NCBI RefSeq assembly: GCF_020165495.1
Contig: NZ_JAIUIE010000002.1
Span: 124,001-188,000 of the forward strand
Origin: Mesorhizobium sp. BR1-1-16
Lineage (GTDB): Bacteria; Pseudomonadota; Alphaproteobacteria; Rhizobiales; Kaistiaceae
Length of the DNA: 64,000 nucleotides
Direction of reading: 5' to 3'
Shown here one piece after another: positions 1 through 8,857 of this stretch (its first letter is position 1; each line of letters begins with the position of its first letter). The notes under the pieces were generated by a model, which did not search any database, had not been told where the DNA came from, and was given only the letters and a program-made list of their open reading frames with translations. The translations under genes and the position numbers were made by a program.

Positions 1-2
1 AG

Positions 3-1151
3 GGGCGCGTGATCGTGCTCGGCGCCGGCAAGGGCGCTGCGCGGATGGCGGCGGCATTCGAGGCGGCGTGGATCGGAGCCGGTCACGCGCCGCCGGAGGG
101 GCTCGTCGTTACCCGCTACGGCCATCGAGAGCCGACGCAGTTCATCGAAGTTGTCGAAGCGGCGCATCCTGTCCCCGACGCCGCCGGATTGATGGCCTCA
201 GAGCGCATCCTGGCCCGCGCCAAGGAGGCCGGACCCGATGATCTCGTCGTTTTCCTGATGTCGGGCGGGGCTTCGGCCTTGATGGCGCTGCCGGCGGCCG
301 GGCTGACGCTGGAAGACAAGCAGCGCATCAACAGGGCGCTGTTGAAGAGTGGAGCGCCGATCGGCGCCATGAATCGCGTGCGGAAGTCGCTGTCGGCGAT
401 CAAGGGCGGCCGTCTTGCCGCGGCGGCGGCCCCGGCCCGGATGATCACCTATCTGATTTCGGACGTGCCGGGCGATGATCCCGGCGCGATCGGCTCGGGT
501 CCGACCATCCCCGAAGCCTCCGATGCGGAGGATGCGCTCGCGATCCTCGCCGAGCATGGCATCGCGGTCGATGACCGGATCGCCGCGGCCATGCGGGCCA
601 ATATCGTCTCCGCCGGTGCAGGCGGCGAGGTCGTGATGCTGGCGACGCCCAAGATGGCGCTCGACGCGGCGGCGGTGAAGGCGCGCGAAATGGGGCTCGC
701 CACGCTTGTGCTCGGCGACGCGCTGGAGGGCGAGGCGCGCGACGTTGCCCGTGTCCTTGCTGCCATCGCAACCTTCGCCAAGGCACATGGCGAGCCTCTG
801 GCTCCTCCAGGTGTGATCCTCTCGGGCGGCGAGACGACCGTCACCGTGCGCGGAACAGGGCGCGGCGGCCGCAATGCCGAGTTCCTGCTGGCCCTCGCTT
901 TGGCGCTTGGCGACCAAGAGGGCATCGCGGCCATCGCCTGCGACACGGACGGCATCGACGGCTCGGAGGACAATGCCGGCGCCTGGTTCGAGGCCGGATT
1001 GCTCGCGGCCGCGCGGTCCATCGGCCTCGACGCCGCCGCCTTTCTCGCCAACAATGACGGCTATGGATTTTTCGCCACGCTGGACCGCCTGGTCGTCACC
1101 GGACCGACGTTGACGAATGTCAATGATTTCCGCGCCATTCTGATACGCTGA
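3..1151 (+). CDS. Glycerate 2-kinase (TtuD/GckA, MOFRL family), 5' end outside window
   Basis: ATP-dependent phosphorylation of D-glycerate in the cytoplasm, linking glyoxylate, tartrate or serine-type carbon to lower glycolysis. The visible part opens directly in the conserved N-terminal block (GAGKGAARMA). It then carries the glycine-rich LMSGGASAL segment, the DVPGDDP and GSGPT motifs, and a C-terminal MOFRL domain (SGGETTVTV, GRGGRNAEF, DTDGIDGSEDNAGA). Family members run about 420-430 residues, so roughly 40-50 N-terminal residues lie upstream of the window. The GTG at position 9 falls inside the conserved block and is unlikely to be the true start. Family assignment is firm; the exact physiological substrate is inferred. 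Confidence 0.9.
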   Translation, partial: GRVIVLGAGKGAARMAAAFEAAWIGAGHAPPEGLVVTRYGHREPTQFIEVVEAAHPVPDAAGLMASERILARAKEAGPDDLVVFLMSGGASALMALPAAGLTLEDKQRINRALLKSGAPIGAMNRVRKSLSAIKGGRLAAAAAPARMITYLISDVPGDDPGAIGSGPTIPEASDAEDALAILAEHGIAVDDRIAAAMRANIVSAGAGGEVVMLATPKMALDAAAVKAREMGLATLVLGDALEGEARDVARVLAAIATFAKAHGEPLAPPGVILSGGETTVTVRGTGRGGRNAEFLLALALALGDQEGIAAIACDTDGIDGSEDNAGAWFEAGLLAAARSIGLDAAAFLANNDGYGFFATLDRLVVTGPTLTNVNDFRAILIR

Positions 1152-1228
1152 CTGCGACCGCGGGGTCTGCCCTTGGCGAAGCGTGCCGTGGGTCTTAAGA
1201 GGATCAGATCGCGCCGGGACGCGGAACG

Positions 1229-2050
1229 ATGACGGACCAGGTGACCCAACCGAGCGGCTTCGGCCGGAGCTACAAGCATGTCGCGCGCCGTATCGTCGCC
1301 TCGCGTCGCGACGGCATGGCCGATAACCAGCTTGGCCTGGTGCTGACCTTCGTTGCAGGCGCCGTCAATGCGGGCGGCTTCTTCTATGTCGGGCAGTATA
1401 CGTCGCATATGTCGGGCATCGTCGCGGCGATCGCCGATCATGTCGTGCTGGGGCTTGGCGATCTTGTTCTCGCAGGGCTGATCGCATTCGGCGCCTTCAC
1501 GCTGGGCGCCGCAACCTCGGCCATCCTGATCAACTGGGGCCGGCGCCACTATGTCAGCACGCAATATGTGCTGCCGATCTCGCTAGAATGCGTGCTGCTG
1601 CTGGTCTTCGGCGCGCTGGTCGGACCGACGCTGCCGGCTTCCCTCGTGCAGCCGCTCGGCATTCCGCTGCTCTGCTTCATCATGGGATTGCAGAACGCCA
1701 CGGTGACCAAGATTTCGGGCGCGCGCATCCGCACGACCCATGTCACCGGCATGGTAACCGATCTCGGCATCGAAATCGGCAAGTTCGGCTATGAGTTGGT
1801 TGGCCGCTTCCGACCGGATGATCATCGGCCCCCGGTCGCTGCCGATCGCCCGAAGCTGGCTCTGCTGTCCTCGCTACTCGGCGCTTTTATCTGCGGCGGC
1901 ATCGTCGGCGCGCTCGGCTTCAGCCGCATCGGCCCGGCAGTCGCGACCTTGCTGGCGCTGGTGCTTGCGGCTCTGGTCGCCCCGTCATGGGGCGAAATCT
2001 TGCGTCACCGACGCCGCCTGCGGCGTCGGCAACGACGCAGCCGCGCCTAG
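1229..2050 (+). CDS. YoaK/DUF1275 family membrane protein
   Basis: A 273-residue integral membrane protein of the DUF1275 (YoaK) family, whose substrate is unknown. Family signatures are the AGAVNAGGFF segment near residue 43, the YTSHMSG motif after it, and GLQNATVTK followed by RTTHVTGM in the middle. These are the usual conserved blocks of this transporter-like family. About six hydrophobic stretches are visible. The C-terminus is Arg-rich and presumably cytoplasmic. The gene lies downstream of the glycerate kinase with a 77-nt gap, so cotranscription is possible. The stop codon overlaps the stop of the convergent small gene that follows. Confidence 0.85.
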   Translation: MTDQVTQPSGFGRSYKHVARRIVASRRDGMADNQLGLVLTFVAGAVNAGGFFYVGQYTSHMSGIVAAIADHVVLGLGDLVLAGLIAFGAFTLGAATSAILINWGRRHYVSTQYVLPISLECVLLLVFGALVGPTLPASLVQPLGIPLLCFIMGLQNATVTKISGARIRTTHVTGMVTDLGIEIGKFGYELVGRFRPDDHRPPVAADRPKLALLSSLLGAFICGGIVGALGFSRIGPAVATLLALVLAALVAPSWGEILRHRRRLRRRQRRSRA

Positions 2051-2298
2051 CGATCGTCCTCGTCTTCGTCGAGGCCTTCGGTCTCGACCACCGCCTCGGC
2101 CTCTGAATTGGGCCGTCCATCGGTATCAAAGATCGTGTCGAGGAAGGCTGCGTTGGCCCGTTCGTCAACCGGCGGGACTGTCGGATAGGCGGGCGGCTCG
2201 GCACTGGGCGCGGACTTGACGTCGTAGACCGCCGCGTTCATCAGCGGACCCTTGATCGGCGCGTCATTCACGGCGCTCTTGACTTCGTCTTTGGGCAT
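2047..2298 (-). CDS. Small acidic hypothetical protein (83 aa)
   Basis: An unrecognised 83-residue protein. It is supported as a real gene by a very strong ribosome-binding site (AAGGAGG about 6 nt before the ATG) and by tail-to-tail packing against the DUF1275 gene (4-nt overlap of stops). Composition is Pro/Ala-rich in the middle and strongly acidic at the C-terminus (DEDEDD run), with no signal peptide or membrane segment. It looks like a soluble, partly disordered cytoplasmic protein. Function unknown. Confidence 0.65.
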   Translation of the reverse strand: MPKDEVKSAVNDAPIKGPLMNAAVYDVKSAPSAEPPAYPTVPPVDERANAAFLDTIFDTDGRPNSEAEAVVETEGLDEDEDDR

Positions 2299-2323
2299 GA
2301 AAACCTCCTTGGTCGACTATGAA

Positions 2324-2346
2324 AACGAGCCGGGCCGGCGCTCGTT
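2324..2346. promoter_or_regulatory. Inverted repeat in the divergent promoter region
   Basis: Perfect 7-bp arms AACGAGC/GCTCGTT separated by 9 nt. They lie between the divergently transcribed small acidic gene and the LssY_C gene. It could be an operator or a leader hairpin. Only the symmetry is seen; no regulator is implied. Confidence 0.25.
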
Positions 2347-2403
2347 CCGTGGCGCGCCAAATTTGCGGCCGAGCGCTGCAGCCGGCCGGCCAACCCGGGG
2401 GAT

Positions 2404-3666
2404 ATGTTGAGACGACCGATATTCCTGATCTGTGCAGCTGCGATCGTCCTCTCCATGGCGGGCTCAGCCCGCGCCGACGATGCGGCAGGCTTCGACCATA
2501 CGCTTCTCGGCCCGCTTCTGAGCGATAGCCGCGATGGGATCACGGTGCGCGTCGCGGTGCCGAGCGCGAAGGCGGTCGATACGATCCTCGGCATGCCGGC
2601 GATCGAGAAGGGCATCCAGCCCGTTTATGTCGAGATCGAAAACGGCAGCGACGACCCGCTCTGGTACATGCCGATCACCATGGACGAGGCTTATTTCTCG
2701 CCTTCGGAGCTCGCCTATCGCTTCCATGATTCCCTGCACCTAGAGCGCAGCATCGACAATGCCAAGCGGGCGGAACAACTGGCCATGCCGATGGTGATCG
2801 CGGCCGGCGCGACAGCATCCGGCTTCGTCTACACGCATCTCGAAACCGGCCTCAAATTCGTGACGGTCGGCATGCTCAAGGACGGCAACGAGATCGATGT
2901 CCGCTTCATCATTCCCGTTGCCGGCCCGGCCTATGCGACGCCGCAACTCGGGCCGGACCATATGCCGGTGACAGCCACGATCGAGGATGTCGACCTGCCG
3001 ACGCTAAAGGCGCGCATCGAGGCGATGCCCTGCTGCACGACGAACGCCGCGGGTGATCGCAATGGCGACCCGCTCAACCTCGTCGTCATCGGCGATGGCA
3101 TCGACACGCTGTTTCCCTTTGTCGGGCGCGGCTGGCACCTGACCGAGCCGCTCGACCTGCACAGCGCGATCGATACGGCGAAATCCTTCCTGATCGGGAC
3201 GGAATACGCGACGTCGCCGGTCAGCCCGCTCTACGCCTTCGGGCGGCACCAGGACATCGCGCTCGAGAAGGCGCGTGGCTCCATCAACGAGCGCAACCAT
3301 ATGCGCTTCTGGCTGACGCCGCTGCGCTATGAGGGCCAGAATGTCTGGATCGGACAGATCAGTCGCGACATCGGCGTCGAGCTCACCGACAAGTCCTGGT
3401 ATCTGACGACCCACAAGATCGGCCCGGAGGTCGATTTCGACCGCGACTACCTGTTGCAGGACATGCTGAAGAGCGGCTCGATCTCGCATTTCGGCTATGC
3501 CGCCGGTGTCGGCGTTTCGCGCCTTCCCGATCCGCATGTCAACCTGACAGGCGATCCCTATGTCACCGACGGGCGCCGCCTCGCGATCATGCTCGACGAC
3601 AACGGCGGCCTCGTCCGCGGGGCTGATGCGCTCGAATGGGATAAGCTGCCGCTGCCGGTCCAATGA
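2404..3666 (+). CDS. Exported protein with LssY_C-type C-terminal domain
   Basis: A 420-residue protein with a clear Sec signal peptide (hydrophobic stretch ending in SARA, cleavage near residue 24), so probably periplasmic or membrane-anchored. The C-terminal half from about residue 220 matches the LssY_C pattern: NLVVIGD, then RGWHLTEPL, SPVSPLYAFGR-QDIALEKAR, HMRFWLTP, and W-GQISRDIGVELT. The family is named after a Legionella secretion-locus protein but has no established activity. The N-terminal half is not recognised. Two adjacent cysteines (about residue 211) might form a disulfide or bind a ligand. Start is the ATG in GGGGGATATG. Confidence 0.72.
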   Translation: MLRRPIFLICAAAIVLSMAGSARADDAAGFDHTLLGPLLSDSRDGITVRVAVPSAKAVDTILGMPAIEKGIQPVYVEIENGSDDPLWYMPITMDEAYFSPSELAYRFHDSLHLERSIDNAKRAEQLAMPMVIAAGATASGFVYTHLETGLKFVTVGMLKDGNEIDVRFIIPVAGPAYATPQLGPDHMPVTATIEDVDLPTLKARIEAMPCCTTNAAGDRNGDPLNLVVIGDGIDTLFPFVGRGWHLTEPLDLHSAIDTAKSFLIGTEYATSPVSPLYAFGRHQDIALEKARGSINERNHMRFWLTPLRYEGQNVWIGQISRDIGVELTDKSWYLTTHKIGPEVDFDRDYLLQDMLKSGSISHFGYAAGVGVSRLPDPHVNLTGDPYVTDGRRLAIMLDDNGGLVRGADALEWDKLPLPVQ

Positions 3667-3751
3667 GGCCGCCGGATGCTTCGGGAATGACGGGACGGAT
3701 CGCCGACCTCTGGTCTGCTGTCCGCCCGCCTCCCGACGGTCGCCCGCCCGC

Positions 3752-4129
3752 TCATCCCTCCGCGAGTGCGTGAAAATTGCCATCCGGGTCCTTGAACCAG
3801 GCGATCTTCATGCCGTGCCCGACATGGAGGTCGCCCTTGATGGTCATCCCGCCCCCTGGATAGTGCTCGAAGGTGACCCCTGCGGCGGCGAGCCGCTCGA
3901 CCAGCGCCTCGATCCCGTTCGGGATGGTCCAGGTGACGGCTGTCGCCCGGTTCGTACCGGCAAAATCCGACACATAGACGAGGAGCGAGGTCGAACCGGC
4001 CCGGTAGACGGCCGTTCCCGGCCGGCTCTTGCCGTAAGGTTGCAGCCCGAGCACGCCTTCATAGAAGGCGCGGGCGACGCCGAGATCGCCGACTGCGATC
4101 GTGGCAATGGGATCGTAAGTGCCGAGCAT
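3752..4129 (-). CDS. VOC-family (glyoxalase/bleomycin resistance-like) protein
   Basis: A 125-residue single-domain vicinal-oxygen-chelate protein. It shows the typical opening (IATIAVGDLGVARAFYEGVLGL), the central GTAVYRAGS and LLVYVSD strands, and the closing WFKDPDGN-HALAE signature. These cytoplasmic proteins usually dimerise and bind a metal; the substrate cannot be inferred. The ATG at 4129 is chosen over upstream codons because it is preceded by GGAAGGAG at good spacing and starts exactly at the family N-terminus. The gene is just downstream of the NADH dehydrogenase gene on the same strand, with a 71-nt gap, so the two may be cotranscribed. Confidence 0.85.
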   Translation of the reverse strand: MLGTYDPIATIAVGDLGVARAFYEGVLGLQPYGKSRPGTAVYRAGSTSLLVYVSDFAGTNRATAVTWTIPNGIEALVERLAAAGVTFEHYPGGGMTIKGDLHVGHGMKIAWFKDPDGNFHALAEG

Positions 4130-4200
4130 GCTGGATCTCCTTCCGCAAATGTCCCGTCCTTGCCAAGGACGTTTGGCGAAGGCCCGGCCCGACAGGTCCA

Positions 4201-5508
4201 TCAACCGGGCGGCGGCTCGCCGGCTTCGCCCGGTTCCGTCTGCGTGATCAGCCGCGAGCCGCGCTGATTGCGCAGATACACCCAGAGCCAGCTCAGAGCG
4301 ACGGCGATGCGGTGACGGACGCCGATCAGGAAGAAGACATGCGCGATGCCCCAGATCCACCAGGCGAGCGCACCGGAAAGACGGATCCAGCCGAAATCGA
4401 TGACGGCGCGTCGTTTGCCGATCGTCGCGAGGCTGCCGTCGTGGCGATAGCGGAAGGGGCTGACAGGCTCGCCGGCGAGCCGTGCGCGGATCGCCTTGGC
4501 GGCGTGCCGTCCGGCCTGCTTGGCGGCTGGCGCGATGCCCGGCACCGGCTTGCCGTTCGGCGCCGCGATGGCAACCGTGTCGCCGATCGCGAAGATTTCG
4601 GGATGACCGGGCACCGAGAGATCGGGCAACACCTCGATCCGGCCGGCGCGATCATGGGCGGCACCGAGCCACTCGGCAGCGGGGGATGCCTGCACGCCGG
4701 CCGCCCAGATTACCGTCGCGGCGTGGATCCGTTCCTCGCCCATGACGATGCCGTCGGCATCGCAGAGCGTCACGGCGACGCCGAGCGCCACCTCGACGCC
4801 GAGCCGCTCCAGGGCCGCCTTGGCGAATTCCGACTGCGCCTCCACGAAGGCCGGTAACAGTCGCGGCCCCGCTTCGACGAGGACGATCCGCGTCTCCAGC
4901 GTGTCGATATGGCGGAAATCGCGCTTCAGCGTGTCGCGCGCCAATTCGGCGATCGCCCCGGCAATCTCGACGCCTGTCGGTCCGCCGCCGACGATCGCGA
5001 AGGTGAGCAACGCCTGCTGGCGGACGGGATCGTGCTCAGCCTCGGCGCGTTCGAACGCCGTCAGAATACGGCGACGGATCGTCGTCGCGTCCTCCAGCGT
5101 CTTGAGCGCTGGCGCGAACCGCTCCCAGTCGTCATGGCCGAAATAGGAATGACGCGCGCCGGTCGCGATGACCAGCATGTCATAGGGGACAGGATCGAGA
5201 TCCTTGAGCATCACGAGGCGGCGCTGGGTGTCGATGCCTGTCGCGGTCGCCATCAGCACGGAGACTTCCGGCCGGTCGCGGAAAAGGAAGCGGATCGGCC
5301 AGGCAATGTCGGACGGTGTCAGCGAGGCGGTGGCGATCTGGTAGAGCAGGGGCTGGAACAGGTGATGGTTGCGGCTGTCGATGACCGTGATGTCGACCGC
5401 CGCGCCTCGAAGGCCGCGGACCAGCTCGATCCCGCCGAAGCCGCCTCCGATGACGACGATCCGGGGCCGTGATGCTTCGGCGCTGCTCATCGAGGCCAGT
5501 CCTTTCAC
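4201..5508 (-). CDS. ndh: Type II NADH dehydrogenase (NDH-2), FAD-dependent
   Basis: Non-proton-pumping NADH:quinone oxidoreductase at the inner face of the cytoplasmic membrane. Seen: an N-terminal FAD-binding Rossmann motif (VIGGGFGGIE, about residue 20), HHLFQPLLYQ, the AVIVGGGPTGVE-like second nucleotide-binding motif (FAIVGGGPTGVE near residue 170), and the FAIGDT motif plus KQAGRHAAKAI near the C-terminus. The hydrophobic C-terminal part (WWIWGIAHVFFLIGVRHR) is the usual membrane-anchoring region. Length (about 430) is normal. A GTG start at 5508 has GGAGGA upstream; an ATG at 5490 is an almost equally good alternative. Confidence 0.93.
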   Translation of the reverse strand: MKGLASMSSAEASRPRIVVIGGGFGGIELVRGLRGAAVDITVIDSRNHHLFQPLLYQIATASLTPSDIAWPIRFLFRDRPEVSVLMATATGIDTQRRLVMLKDLDPVPYDMLVIATGARHSYFGHDDWERFAPALKTLEDATTIRRRILTAFERAEAEHDPVRQQALLTFAIVGGGPTGVEIAGAIAELARDTLKRDFRHIDTLETRIVLVEAGPRLLPAFVEAQSEFAKAALERLGVEVALGVAVTLCDADGIVMGEERIHAATVIWAAGVQASPAAEWLGAAHDRAGRIEVLPDLSVPGHPEIFAIGDTVAIAAPNGKPVPGIAPAAKQAGRHAAKAIRARLAGEPVSPFRYRHDGSLATIGKRRAVIDFGWIRLSGALAWWIWGIAHVFFLIGVRHRIAVALSWLWVYLRNQRGSRLITQTEPGEAGEPPPG

Positions 5509-5690
5509 GCGCTCCTCCGACGGTCGTTCCGCGCCAGTCTTTCATGACCCGGCCGTTCCGGCGAGCCGGAAAACGGATGCTCATGAAGCTCGCGGATGCG
5601 AAATAATCGACCTCGCTGTTGACGTCGGGGTGGCCTATTCAAGAACATGTGACCACCGACAATCGCCGTCCGCGACGGTCGACTTGCGAG

Positions 5691-6812
5691 ATGAGCCTGA
5701 TGTCAGTCGTTCCCACGCCCCTGGCTGTCGCGCTTGCCGATGTCAGCAAGAGCTATGGCGGCCGTATCGTGGTCTCGGATGTGACGCTGGATGTTCGCAA
5801 GGGCGAATTTCTGGCCATTCTCGGCCCCTCCGGCAGCGGCAAGACGACAATCATGCGGCTCATCGGCGGCTTCGAGGCGCCCGATCGCGGCCGCATCCTC
5901 ATCGCTGGCGAGGACGTGACCAACGTTCCGGCCGAGCGGCGGCGCGTCAACACCGTCTTCCAGAGTTACGCCCTCTTTCCGCATCTCTCCGTGCTCGACA
6001 ATGTCGCCTACGGACCGCGCATGCAGGGCCTCGGCCGCTCGGCGCGGCGGGACAAGGCGATGGAGATGCTGGCGCTCGTCCGCCTCGCCGATGTCGCGGG
6101 CCGCAAGCCGCACCAGCTTTCGGGCGGCATGCAGCAGCGGGTCGCGCTTGCCCGGGCCCTTGCCAATGATCCGGCCGTGCTGCTGCTCGACGAGCCCCTC
6201 GGCGCGCTCGATCGCAAGCTGCGCGACGAGATGCAGCGCGAACTGCGCCGCGTCCAGGCCGAACTCGGCGCCACCTTCATCTATGTGACGCATGACCAGG
6301 ACGAGGCTTTCGGCATGGCCGACCGGCTCGCGGTCATGCGCGATGGGTCTTTCGTGCAGATCGGCCCGCCGGCCGAAGTCTATGACCGGCCCGCGAATGC
6401 CTGGGTCTCGCGCTTCGTCGGAAGCGCCAATGCGCTGCCGGCGCGGGTCGAGCACCAGGGCGACCGGCCGGCGCTGCGCTCCGATCTCGGGCCGCTTGAA
6501 ACCGGGTTTCTCGCAGAAGGCCTCGCGCCCGGCGATACCGCGGTGGTGCTGGTCAGGCCCGAGGCGACGCATTTCGTCCCAGCTGGCGGGTCGACGGGGC
6601 CGAACCGCATCGCGGCGCGTCTTGTCGACAGCGTCGCCATCGGCCCGGCGCTGCGCCTTCGCGCCATCACCGCCGGCGGCCTCGCGTTCGAATCGATCGA
6701 ATCTCGGCCGCTCGGCCTCGCCCATGGCGCGGCGCTGGCGCCGGGTGATGCCGTCCTCGTCACGTTCGAAGCCGACGCCGCTCGCGCCTATCGCGACGAT
6801 CGAACCGGCTGA
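5691..6812 (+). CDS. ABC transporter ATP-binding protein, spermidine/putrescine type (PotA-like)
   Basis: Energising subunit of a polyamine-type importer. Seen: Walker A GPSGSGKTT (about residue 45), signature LSGGMQQR, Walker [12 protein letters not shown], the switch His in YVTHDQDEA, and a C-terminal TOBE-like domain from about residue 250. The order ATPase, binding protein, permease, permease follows directly. The ATG at 5691 is chosen because the conserved strand begins about 12 residues later; no strong SD is visible, and an ATG at 5700 is possible. Substrate could be a polyamine or another small amine; the family does not decide. Confidence 0.9.
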   Translation: MSLMSVVPTPLAVALADVSKSYGGRIVVSDVTLDVRKGEFLAILGPSGSGKTTIMRLIGGFEAPDRGRILIAGEDVTNVPAERRRVNTVFQSYALFPHLSVLDNVAYGPRMQGLGRSARRDKAMEMLALVRLADVAGRKPHQLSGGMQQRVALARALANDPAVLLLDEPLGALDRKLRDEMQRELRRVQAELGATFIYVTHDQDEAFGMADRLAVMRDGSFVQIGPPAEVYDRPANAWVSRFVGSANALPARVEHQGDRPALRSDLGPLETGFLAEGLAPGDTAVVLVRPEATHFVPAGGSTGPNRIAARLVDSVAIGPALRLRAITAGGLAFESIESRPLGLAHGAALAPGDAVLVTFEADAARAYRDDRTG

Positions 6813-6836
6813 CCTCACCTCGAAAGGAACCAAGCA

Positions 6837-7949
6837 ATGACAGTGGACTTTCGCCGCCGCGGCTTTCTGAGCCGCCGCTCCGTTCTTGGCCTGCTCGGCG
6901 CCGCCCCCGCGACGGCTGCCCTTTCGGCCGCGTTCCCCGGCGCCTTCCGCGCGGAGGCCGCGGGAAGCGGCCAGCTCAATGTCTATTCGTGGCCGGATTA
7001 TTTCTCGACCGGCAATCTCGAGGCCTATGCCAAGAAGTCCGGCGTCACGCCCAACATCACGACCTATGATTCCAACGAAACGCTGTTTGCCAAGTTGAAC
7101 AGCCCGGCCGGCGCCGGCTTCGACATCGTCATTCCCTCGTCGAGCTGGATCAAGCAACTCGCTGACAAGGGACTTCTGGAAGAGATCGACCACAGCAAGC
7201 TGAACCTTGCCTCGCTCGACCAGGACCTGCTGAACCGCGACTACGACCCGAGCAACAAATATTCGATCCCGAAGGACTGGGGCCTGCTCGGCGTTGTCTA
7301 CGATCCCGAAGCCGTCGGCGGCGAGATCGAGACCTGGGAAGATTTCTTCAAGGCCGGCGAAAAGCCGGGCGTCTCGGGCAAGGTTCGCCTGTCGGATTCG
7401 GGCTGGGAGACGATCGGGCCGGAGCTCTGGTTGCAGGGCAAGGACTGGAACACGGCAACGCCGGACGAGATCAAGGCGGCCGGCGAGCGATTGAAGGGCT
7501 TCGCCAAGCATGTGAAGTCGTTCTCCGGCCTCGATCCGAACCAGGTTGCCAATGGCTCGATCGTGCTGGCCCAGACCAATAACGGCACCGCGCGCGCGGC
7601 GATCGGCCTCAATCCCAAGCTGAAATGGGTCGTGCCCGGCCCGTTCAGCGAGCTCTGGGTCGACAACTACGCGATCGTCAAGAACGCGCCGAATATCGAT
7701 CAGGCCTATGACTTCCTTGCCTACCAGCTCCAGCCGGACGTGCAGCTCGAGGAGACACAATATATCGGCTTCCCGGCGGCACTCGCCGGGCTCAAGGAAA
7801 AGCTCCCGGCCGACACAAAGAATGTCGACATCATTTTCGGCGGCAAGGACCTCGACTTCAAGAAGCTGACCTCCTTCGTCGTCAATCCGGAGACGATCGG
7901 CACCTATCTTCAGGTGCAGACCGAGATCCAGGCGGCGGCCGGCGGCTGA
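6837..7949 (+). CDS. Periplasmic solute-binding protein, PotD/PotF-like, Tat-type signal
   Basis: A 370-residue extracellular solute-binding protein of the spermidine/putrescine class. The N-terminus has twin arginines (SRRSVLGLLG) followed by a hydrophobic stretch and an Ala-rich cleavage region near residue 40, suggesting Tat export. The mature part opens with the family block LNVYSWPDYFSTGN, followed by TYDSNETLFAKL and GFDIVIPSSSWIKQL. SD AAAGGAA lies about 7 nt before the ATG. It is the specificity subunit of the surrounding ABC importer and lies 24 nt after the ATPase gene. The ligand is not identified. Confidence 0.9.
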   Translation: MTVDFRRRGFLSRRSVLGLLGAAPATAALSAAFPGAFRAEAAGSGQLNVYSWPDYFSTGNLEAYAKKSGVTPNITTYDSNETLFAKLNSPAGAGFDIVIPSSSWIKQLADKGLLEEIDHSKLNLASLDQDLLNRDYDPSNKYSIPKDWGLLGVVYDPEAVGGEIETWEDFFKAGEKPGVSGKVRLSDSGWETIGPELWLQGKDWNTATPDEIKAAGERLKGFAKHVKSFSGLDPNQVANGSIVLAQTNNGTARAAIGLNPKLKWVVPGPFSELWVDNYAIVKNAPNIDQAYDFLAYQLQPDVQLEETQYIGFPAALAGLKEKLPADTKNVDIIFGGKDLDFKKLTSFVVNPETIGTYLQVQTEIQAAAGG

Positions 7950-7951
7950 GC

Positions 7952-8857
7952 GTGACTGCGGTCGAAATCACAGGCCATCCAAGGAACCCCGGCGGCGCCT
8001 CCGCCGGGGCTCTGGCGCCGCGCGCCACGGACCACATGCTCGCGGCCATACCGACGCTGTGGCTGGCGGTGTTCTTTCTGGCGCCGCTTGCCTTCACGGT
8101 CGTCTTCTCATTTGGCCGCTCGACCTTCGGCGGCGTCGAACTCGGCTTCACGCTCGACAATTACGCCACCGCCCTCTCGGGCTTCTATGGCGCGACCTTC
8201 CTGCGCACAGTCATCTTCGCCGCATCGGCCTCGGCGCTTTGCCTCGCCGCAGCCTATCCCGTCGCCTATTTTATCGCGCGGCACACCAGCCGGCGGCGCA
8301 CTCTGGCGATCCTGCTGATCCTCATTCCCTATTTCTCGAGCTTCCTCATCCGCGTGATGGCGCTGCACATGCTGATGTCACGCGGCGGGGCCAGCGAGAT
8401 CGTGCTGAACGCGCTGCATCTCCATGATGGTCCGCTCGACATCCTCGATACGCAGACCGCCGTCTTCATCGGCATGGTCTATGCCTATCTGCCGATCGCC
8501 ATCGTCCCGCTCTTCGTCGTGCTCGACCGGATTCCGCGCCCGCTGATCGAGGCAAGCCGCGATCTCGGCGCCTCGCGTTTGAAGACGTTTCTGTTCGTGA
8601 CCTTGCCGCTCTCTCGCCCTGGCATTGCGACGGCCGTCCTGCTGACCGCTGTGCCGATGCTGGGCGAAATGGTGATCCCGAAGCTCCTCGGCGGCAGCCG
8701 CGGCGTGCTGATGGGGCAGGCGATCGCCTCCCAATATCTCCAGTCGCAGAACTATCCCCTTGGCTCGGCCATGGCGGTCCTGGTTCTGATCGCGGTCGCT
8801 GTCATCGTGCTTGCGCTCGCCCGCCTTACCAAGGGCTTCGACGAGGTGGCGGCGTGA
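7952..8857 (+). CDS. ABC transporter permease, PotB-like
   Basis: A 301-residue inner-membrane permease with about six membrane segments. The EAA-type loop is seen as EASRDLGASRLKTF-FVTLPLSRPG (about residues 200-225). First of the two permeases of the polyamine-type importer. It starts at a GTG only 2 nt after the stop of the binding-protein gene and overlaps the next gene by 4 nt (GTGA), so it is translationally coupled on both sides. Confidence 0.9.
   Translation: MTAVEITGHPRNPGGASAGALAPRATDHMLAAIPTLWLAVFFLAPLAFTVVFSFGRSTFGGVELGFTLDNYATALSGFYGATFLRTVIFAASASALCLAAAYPVAYFIARHTSRRRTLAILLILIPYFSSFLIRVMALHMLMSRGGASEIVLNALHLHDGPLDILDTQTAVFIGMVYAYLPIAIVPLFVVLDRIPRPLIEASRDLGASRLKTFLFVTLPLSRPGIATAVLLTAVPMLGEMVIPKLLGGSRGVLMGQAIASQYLQSQNYPLGSAMAVLVLIAVAVIVLALARLTKGFDEVAA

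Noticed and set aside
5703-7760. A 685-codon open frame on the minus strand opposite the ATPase and binding-protein genes
   Set aside because: The plus strand carries clear ABC motifs and a Tat signal; the minus frame has no recognisable domain and arises from high GC.
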